Part shown: positions 58,557-64,000 of the stretch, one piece after another
How the letters are laid out: every line of letters begins with the position of its first letter
Numbering within the stretch: the first letter of the stretch is position 1
Notes under the pieces: generated by a model
Seen by the model: the letters and a program-made list of their open reading frames with translations, nothing else
Told to the model about the DNA's origin: nothing
The model's database searches: none
Position numbers and translations under genes: made by a program
Assembly (NCBI RefSeq): GCF_024171735.1
Contig: NZ_JAMTCH010000004.1
Coordinates: forward strand, 496,001 to 560,000
Direction: 5' to 3'
DNA: 64,000 nucleotides
DNA from: Prauserella alba
GTDB lineage: Bacteria; Actinomycetota; Actinomycetes; Mycobacteriales; Pseudonocardiaceae

Positions 58557-61500
58557 GTGTCGGGGCGGATCGGCAGCGCGGAGAGCGACACCGCGAACGA
58601 AACCGATCCGCCCGGAACCTCCGGCCCGGCCGGCCGCCGCGGCGGCTGGGTGCGCCGGGTCGCCGCCGCGTGCTGGCGGCACCCGGCGCTCGTCGTCCTC
58701 GCGTTCGGGGCCGCGGTTCTCGGCGTCGGTGTGCAGGCGGCAAGTCCGCTGCTCATCCGCGAGGGTGTCGACGGCGCCGTCGCGGGCTCGACCGCCGATC
58801 TCCCGTGGCTGGCGGCCGCGCTGCTCGCGTTGCACCTGTTGGCGTTCGGTGCGGCGTTCGGCAGACGCTACGTCGGTGGCAGGCTCGCCCTCGACGTCCA
58901 GCACGACCTGCGGCAGTCGGTGTTCGCCGCGGTGTCACGGCTGGACGGCGGCAAACAGGACTCGCTGCGCACCGGGCAGATCGTCTCGCGCGCCATCACC
59001 GATCTACAGCTCGTGACCGGGTTCCTGATGCAGGTGCCGCTGTCGGCGGGTTCGGTGGTGTTCGCGGTCCTGGCCCTCGGTGCGATGCTGTGGATGTCGC
59101 CCCTGTTGACGGTGATCGCGCTGGTCGTCGGCCCCGCGGTGGCGATCGTCCTCGCGGTCAGCAGGCGCAAGCTGTTCCCCGCGACGTGGTCGGCCCAGCA
59201 GCGCGCCGCCGAGATCGCGCAGCACGTCGAGGAGACCGTCACGGGCGTGCGCGTGGTCAAGGGCTTCGGCCAGGAGCAGCGCGAGACGGCGGAGCTGTCC
59301 CGGTCGGCGCGCACGCTGTTCGCCGAGCGCCTCCGCGCCGCCAAGTTGTCGGCCGTTCCGACGGCGACGACCGGCGCACTCCCCGCTGCGGGCCAGATCG
59401 CCGTGCTGGCGGTCGGCGGCATCCTCGCGCTGCGCGGCCAGATCAGCCTCGGCACGTTCCTGGCGTTCGCCACGTACGTCTCGTCGCTCACCGGGCCGGC
59501 GCGCATGCTCGCGAGCCTCGTCGTGCAGGCCCAGCTGACGCGCGCGGGTGCCGAACGCGTGCACGAGCTCATCGATGCCCAGCCCGAGGTACGTGAACCT
59601 GCCGATCCGGAACCGGTTCCCGGTGGTCCGCTGGACGTCGAGCTCGCGGACGTGCGGTTCGGTTACACCCTGTCCGAACCTGTACTGGACGGCATGTCCC
59701 TGCGCGCCCGGCCCGGTGAGACCCTCGCACTCGTCGGCACCGCCGGTTCCGGCAAATCGACGATCTCGCTGCTGCTGCCCCGCTTCTACGACGTCCACGA
59801 GGGCACGGTGCGCGTCGGCGGGACCGACGTCCGCGATCTCGGCCTGACCGAACTGCGGCGCACCGTCGGCGTCGTGTTCGAGGAGGCGTTCCTGTTCTCG
59901 ACGTCCGTGCGGGACAACATCGCCTACGGCAGGCCCGACGCGTCCGACGACGAGGTGATCGCCGCCGCGAAGGCCGCCGAGGCGCACGAGTTCATCTCCG
60001 CACTGCCCGAGGGCTACGACACGCAGGTGGGCGAGCGCGGGCTCACCCTCTCCGGCGGTCAGCGGCAGCGCCTCGGCCTGGCTCGTGCGCTGCTGACCGA
60101 CCCGCGCGTACTCGTCCTCGACGACGCCACCTCCGCGGTCGACACCGCCACGGAGGCCGCCATTCACGACACACTGCGCGAGGTGATGCGCGAGCGCACC
60201 ACGCTCCTGATCGCACACCGTCGCTCCACGCTGGCGCTGGCCGACCGCATCGCGGTGCTCGACGCGGGCCGCGTGGTCGACGTCGGCACCGCCGGCGAGC
60301 TCGAGACACGCTGCCGGCTGTACCGCGAGCTCGTGTCCGGCCCCGGCGACGACGTCGACGAGCCCGGCCACCGTGTGCCCGCCGAGCCCGCCCCCGGAGG
60401 TGTCACTCCGGCGCTGTGGCCGCACGGCGGTACCGGCGGCGCGGAGCACGACGGCACTGCGGCTACCGCCACGGCCACGGCCGACTCGTCGAGACCATCG
60501 GTATCGACGAGTCGTGCTGCCGCAGCCACCGGGCGTGGCGGTGGCCCCGGCGGCCACGCATCGCTCGACCTGCCGCCGACCCCCGAACTGCTCGACCGGG
60601 TCCGCGCGCTTCCACCCGCCACCGACCGGCCCGACCTCGGCGATCTCGATCCGACGGCGCCCGACCCGCGGTTCCGGCTCGCGAGCCTGCTGCACCCGGT
60701 CCGGGGCCTGCTGGCCGCGGTCATCGCGTTCGTGGCGATCGACGCACTGGCGACGATCGCCATACCCGCCCTCTACCAGCGCGGGGTCGACCACGGCGTG
60801 CAGACCGGCGCCGAATCCGTCGTGCTCATCGCGGCCGCGGCCGGGCTCGTGGTGATCGCGCTCGACTGGCTCGCGATCGCGCTGCAGACCCGGCTGACCG
60901 CCCGCACCGGCGAATCCGTGCTGTACCTGCTGCGGGTCCGCAGCTACGCCCACCTCCAGCGACTCGGGCTCGACTACTACGAGCGCGAACTGTCCGGGCG
61001 GATCATGACGCGGATGACCACCGACGTCGACGCACTGTCGTCGTTCCTCCAGACCGGCCTCGCCACGGCGGTCGTCAGCGTCCTGACCCTCGTGGGCATC
61101 GGTGTCGCGCTCATCGTCACCGCTCCAGGACTGTCGCTGTACGTGTTCGCGGTACTGCCGGTCCTGATCGTCGCGACGGTGCTGTTCCGCAGGCGTGCCT
61201 CGGCCGCCTACACCGAGGCGCGCGAACGGGTCAGCGCCGTGAACGCCGACATGCAGGAGAACGTCAGCGGGCTTCGTGTCGCACAGGCCTACACCCGCGA
61301 GGAGCGGTCCGCCCGCGATTTCGCCTCCCGCAGCGACGACTACCGCCGCTCCCGCCTGCGCGCACAGCGCTATGTGGCGACGTACTTCCCGTTCGTGACG
61401 CTGCTGTCGGGGGTGGCCGAGGTGCTGGTGCTCACGGCCGGGGCGACCGGAGTGGCAGGCGGTGAGCTCTCGCCCGGCGTGCTGATGGCGTTCCTGCTGT

Positions 61501-62444
61501 ACCTCGGGCTGTTCTTCTCGCCGGTGCAGCAGCTCTCGACGGTGTTCGACGGCTACCAGCAGGCGAAAGTGGGCCTGCGCCGGATCGGTGACCTGTTGCG
61601 GACGCCGACCTCGGTACCGCCGCCCGAACACCCGGTCGCCGTTCCCGAACGGCTGCGGGGCGAGATCGAACTCGACGACGTCGACTTCCACTACCCGGGC
61701 GCCGACACGCCCGCGCTCGCCGACGTCTCGCTCGACGTCCCCGCGGGCACGACCGTCGCGTTCGTCGGCGCGACCGGCGCGGGCAAGTCGACGGCCGTCA
61801 AACTGCTCGCACGGTTCTACGACGCCACGGCCGGCGTGGTGCGGATCGACGGCGTCGACGTGCGCGACTACGACCTCGCGCAGCTGCGCAGCCGCGTTGG
61901 TGTCGTGCCGCAGGAGCCGCACCTGTTCGTGGGGTCGGTCGCCGACAACGTCCGGTACGGACGCCCCTCGGCGACCGACGCCGAGGTGGAGGCCGCCGTC
62001 CGCGCGGTGGGTGCGCTCGACGGCGTCGCCGCGCTGCCCGACGGATTCGCCCAGCAGGTCGGCGAACGCGGGCGCGCGCTGTCGGCGGGCCAGCGGCAGC
62101 TCGTCGCGCTCGCCAGGGCCGAACTCGTCGACCCCGACGTGCTGCTCCTCGACGAGGCGACCGCCGCACTCGACCCCGCCACCGAGGACGCCGTGCTGCG
62201 GGCCACCGACCGGCTCGCGGCCACCCGCACGACGTTCGTCGTGGCCCACCGGCTCGCGACGGCCGCGCGCGCCGACCGGATCGTCGTGCTCGACCACGGG
62301 CGGGTCGTCGAGGAGGGATCCCACGCCGAGCTGCTCACCGCCGACGGGGCGTACGCCCGGCTGTGGCGCCTCGGTGACGGGGCCGCGGCGGCGCGACCTC
62401 CCGCAGCCGGACCCCCACTGGCCGGTGCGCCCGCCACCGAGTGA
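58557..62444 (+). CDS. Fused double ABC exporter (TMD-NBD-TMD-NBD)
   Basis: 1295-residue protein containing two complete type-IV ABC half-exporters in one chain, like mycobacterial Rv0194. Half 1: membrane domain about 40-330, Walker [10 protein letters not shown] near 395, signature LSGGQRQRL near 497, Walker [12 protein letters not shown] near 519. Half 2: membrane domain about 700-1000, Walker [10 protein letters not shown] near 1070, LSAGQRQL, Walker [12 protein letters not shown] near 1196. The catalytic Glu of half 1 is replaced by Asp, so one ATP site is probably degenerate, as in heterodimeric exporters. A Thr/Ala/Gly-rich linker (about 600-680) joins the halves. Drug or lipid export is likely; substrate unknown. 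Confidence 0.9.
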   Translation: MSGRIGSAESDTANETDPPGTSGPAGRRGGWVRRVAAACWRHPALVVLAFGAAVLGVGVQAASPLLIREGVDGAVAGSTADLPWLAAALLALHLLAFGAAFGRRYVGGRLALDVQHDLRQSVFAAVSRLDGGKQDSLRTGQIVSRAITDLQLVTGFLMQVPLSAGSVVFAVLALGAMLWMSPLLTVIALVVGPAVAIVLAVSRRKLFPATWSAQQRAAEIAQHVEETVTGVRVVKGFGQEQRETAELSRSARTLFAERLRAAKLSAVPTATTGALPAAGQIAVLAVGGILALRGQISLGTFLAFATYVSSLTGPARMLASLVVQAQLTRAGAERVHELIDAQPEVREPADPEPVPGGPLDVELADVRFGYTLSEPVLDGMSLRARPGETLALVGTAGSGKSTISLLLPRFYDVHEGTVRVGGTDVRDLGLTELRRTVGVVFEEAFLFSTSVRDNIAYGRPDASDDEVIAAAKAAEAHEFISALPEGYDTQVGERGLTLSGGQRQRLGLARALLTDPRVLVLDDATSAVDTATEAAIHDTLREVMRERTTLLIAHRRSTLALADRIAVLDAGRVVDVGTAGELETRCRLYRELVSGPGDDVDEPGHRVPAEPAPGGVTPALWPHGGTGGAEHDGTAATATATADSSRPSVSTSRAAAATGRGGGPGGHASLDLPPTPELLDRVRALPPATDRPDLGDLDPTAPDPRFRLASLLHPVRGLLAAVIAFVAIDALATIAIPALYQRGVDHGVQTGAESVVLIAAAAGLVVIALDWLAIALQTRLTARTGESVLYLLRVRSYAHLQRLGLDYYERELSGRIMTRMTTDVDALSSFLQTGLATAVVSVLTLVGIGVALIVTAPGLSLYVFAVLPVLIVATVLFRRRASAAYTEARERVSAVNADMQENVSGLRVAQAYTREERSARDFASRSDDYRRSRLRAQRYVATYFPFVTLLSGVAEVLVLTAGATGVAGGELSPGVLMAFLLYLGLFFSPVQQLSTVFDGYQQAKVGLRRIGDLLRTPTSVPPPEHPVAVPERLRGEIELDDVDFHYPGADTPALADVSLDVPAGTTVAFVGATGAGKSTAVKLLARFYDATAGVVRIDGVDVRDYDLAQLRSRVGVVPQEPHLFVGSVADNVRYGRPSATDAEVEAAVRAVGALDGVAALPDGFAQQVGERGRALSAGQRQLVALARAELVDPDVLLLDEATAALDPATEDAVLRATDRLAATRTTFVVAHRLATAARADRIVVLDHGRVVEEGSHAELLTADGAYARLWRLGDGAAAARPPAAGPPLAGAPATE

Positions 62445-62480
62445 TCGCCCCGCCGGAGCCGGCACGCCCGGAGCCGACAT

Positions 62481-62518
62481 GACTCCGGTCACGAAGACCG
62501 GCGGCTGCCTCCGGAGTC
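62481..62518. terminator. Possible terminator after the fused exporter
   Basis: GACTCCGG (62481-62488) pairs with CCGGAGTC (62511-62518), with a small internal GGTC/GACC stem. It lies 37 bp after the exporter stop. No gene is seen in the 250-bp gap to the next start. Confidence 0.5.
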
Positions 62519-62694
62519 GACGAGTCTCGGGTGTACGCCCAGCGACCGGTATCGATTCAGTGAGAAATCCGGGTTGCCCCGAGCCTGCGGATCCGGTCAC
62601 CAAGTGCGAGTTCGGTGACCGTCCCGGCGGCACGGGGGTTAGCCTGGTACGCGCGTAATTGGCACATCGAGACAGATAGAGGCGAGTCCCAGCC

Positions 62695-64000
62695 GTGTCC
62701 AGCAGCAGCCCTGCGTCACAGTTCGGCCCCAACGAATGGCTCGTCGAGGAAATGTACGACCAGTTCCTCGCCGACCCTTCTTCCGTCGACTCCGCGTGGC
62801 ATGAGTTCTTCGCAGACTTCTCCCCCACGCAAGAGCGAAAGCCGGACACCACGGCGGCCGACCCGTCGGCCAACGGCCGGGCGCAGGCTCCGGCGCAGGC
62901 ACAGGGCAACGGCAGGCCCACCCCGTCGCAGGCCCCGAAGTCCGCGACTTCTTCGCAGCCCACTCCGGCGCAATCCACCGAGGCCCAATCCACCTCGGCC
63001 CAGTCCACGTCGGCCCAAGCCACCCCGGCCCGGTCCGACTCCGCCAAGCAGGCCCCCGCGGCTCAGGCTCCGGCGACCGGCGAGAAGAAGGCCGCCGCCG
63101 ACGGGACGAAGAGCGACAAGGCCGCGACCAAGGCGGACAAGCCCGAGAAGAGCGAGCCCGAGTCGAAGGTCCTCCGTGGTCCGGCCGCGGCGATCGCGAA
63201 GAACATGGACGCCTCGTTGAGCGTCCCGACGGCGACCAGTGTGCGTGCGGTGCCGGCGAAGCTGATGGCCGACAACCGCATCGTCATCAACAACCACCTG
63301 AAGCGTTCGCGCGGCGGGAAGATCTCGTTCACGCACCTCATCGGCTACGCGATGATCCGCGGGCTGCACGAGTACCCGAACATGAACCGGCACTACAAGG
63401 TCGTCGACGGCAAGCCGCACGCCGTCACGCCGGAGCACGTCAACATCGGCCTGGCGATCGACATGCCGGGCAAGGACGGTGCCCGCAACCTCGTCGTGGC
63501 GTCCATCAAGAACTGCGAGAACATGACGTTCCTGCAGTTCTGGCAGGCCTACGAGGACATCGTCCGCAAGGCGCGCAACAACAAGCTCACCGCCGACGAC
63601 TTCGCGGGCACCACGATCTCGCTGACGAACCCGGGCGGCATCGGCACGAACCACTCGGTGCCGCGGCTGCAGTCGGGCCAGGGCACGATCATCGGCGTGG
63701 GTGCGATGCAGTACCCGGCGCACTTCGAGGGCACCAGCGAGAAGACCCTCATCGACCTGGGCGTCAGCAAGATCATGACGCTCACGTCGACCTACGACCA
63801 CCGCATCATCCAGGGTGCCGAATCGGGCGAGTACCTCAAGCGCATCCATGAGCTGCTGCTCGGCGCAGACGGGTTCTACGACGACATCTTCACGTCGCTG
63901 CGGATCCCGTACGAGCCGGTGCGCTGGGTCTCGGACATCCCCGAGGGCGAGATCGACAAGACCGCCCGGGTGCTCGAGCTCATCGAGAGCTACCGCATGC
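62695..64000 (+). CDS. kgd: Multifunctional 2-oxoglutarate decarboxylase/dehydrogenase (5' part only)
   Basis: First 435 residues of the actinobacterial Kgd/SucA protein, which joins an E2-like acyltransferase domain to a thiamine-dependent E1 domain; the gene runs off the window. The start [30 protein letters not shown] is the conserved N-terminal helix. A low-complexity linker (about 45-165) follows, rich in Ala, Gln, Ser, Thr, then Lys. The acyltransferase domain covers about 170-410, with the active-site motif [13 protein letters not shown] near 365. It acts in the TCA cycle at 2-oxoglutarate. GTG 62695 begins the conserved helix; GAGGCGAG lies about 12 bp upstream. Confidence 0.93.
   Translation, partial: MSSSSPASQFGPNEWLVEEMYDQFLADPSSVDSAWHEFFADFSPTQERKPDTTAADPSANGRAQAPAQAQGNGRPTPSQAPKSATSSQPTPAQSTEAQSTSAQSTSAQATPARSDSAKQAPAAQAPATGEKKAAADGTKSDKAATKADKPEKSEPESKVLRGPAAAIAKNMDASLSVPTATSVRAVPAKLMADNRIVINNHLKRSRGGKISFTHLIGYAMIRGLHEYPNMNRHYKVVDGKPHAVTPEHVNIGLAIDMPGKDGARNLVVASIKNCENMTFLQFWQAYEDIVRKARNNKLTADDFAGTTISLTNPGGIGTNHSVPRLQSGQGTIIGVGAMQYPAHFEGTSEKTLIDLGVSKIMTLTSTYDHRIIQGAESGEYLKRIHELLLGADGFYDDIFTSLRIPYEPVRWVSDIPEGEIDKTARVLELIESYRM

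Noticed and set aside
59004-63047. 1347-codon open frame on the minus strand
   Set aside because: It is antisense to the fused ABC exporter and Kgd, both unmistakable; the antisense product has no recognisable fold.

Overview
The window is GC-rich (about 70% by eye) chromosomal DNA of an actinomycete. Start-codon overlaps (ATGA/GTGA), frequent GTG starts, several FadE/FadA/FadB genes in mycobacterial-type order, a tandem fused ABC exporter and the start of a Kgd-type 2-oxoglutarate decarboxylase point to a mycolate-related or Pseudonocardiaceae-type actinobacterium (Saccharomonospora/Amycolatopsis-like). The genus cannot be fixed from this sequence alone. No rRNA, tRNA, CRISPR array or intact insertion sequence was seen.

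Layout. 1-2810: aldo/keto reductase (cut by the window edge), an ArsR-type regulator and a coupled MFS exporter. 2789-10849: an apparent catabolic module with a FadR-type GntR regulator, a 2-hydroxyacid dehydrogenase, an Asp/Glu-racemase-superfamily enzyme, a methyltransferase, a tartrate/D-malate dehydrogenase-like enzyme, a succinate-semialdehyde-type dehydrogenase, a class III aminotransferase and a DUF3830 protein. Two copies of the same 12-bp GntR-type operator control both ends, and a strong terminator closes it. 11289-14805: a 27-codon hydrophobic mini-gene, then a flavoprotein dehydrogenase paired with a TPP enzyme. 14995-22740: beta-oxidation block (fadB, fadA, a tandem-TetR regulator, a fadE24/fadE23-like pair). 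22869-25433: an AT-rich foreign gene (TIGR04141/DUF6119-like) beside a truncated serine hydrolase. 25997-31431: quinone oxidoreductase/TetR/MFS, and an LLM flavoprotein with its FMN reductase.

31416-42727 is the clearest system: a complete aerobic nicotinate (niacin) degradation operon. It encodes a MarR regulator, 6-hydroxynicotinate monooxygenase, niacin-type MFS importer, three-subunit molybdenum hydroxylase plus CoxG-like protein, maleamate amidohydrolase, N-formylmaleamate deformylase, 2,5-dihydroxypyridine dioxygenase and maleate isomerase. Together these would convert nicotinate to fumarate, formate and ammonia.

42827-54547: PhaC-like hydrolase, methionine aminopeptidase, a leucine-catabolism operon (acyl-CoA dehydrogenase, biotin-dependent methylcrotonyl-CoA carboxylase alpha and beta), a secreted SGNH esterase, a TetR regulator with a very large palindromic operator, a PucR regulator and a quinone oxidoreductase. 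54799-64000: alanine dehydrogenase, an ABC ATPase/permease pair, a fused heterodimer-like ABC exporter and the N-terminal third of Kgd.

Regulatory sites recur. One motif (GTTAGTAGC..TTA.CACC) lies before both fadA-fadB and the carboxylase operon. The GntR operator occurs twice. Two related long intergenic palindromes begin with the same GCCCCCA.GGGCAC arm.
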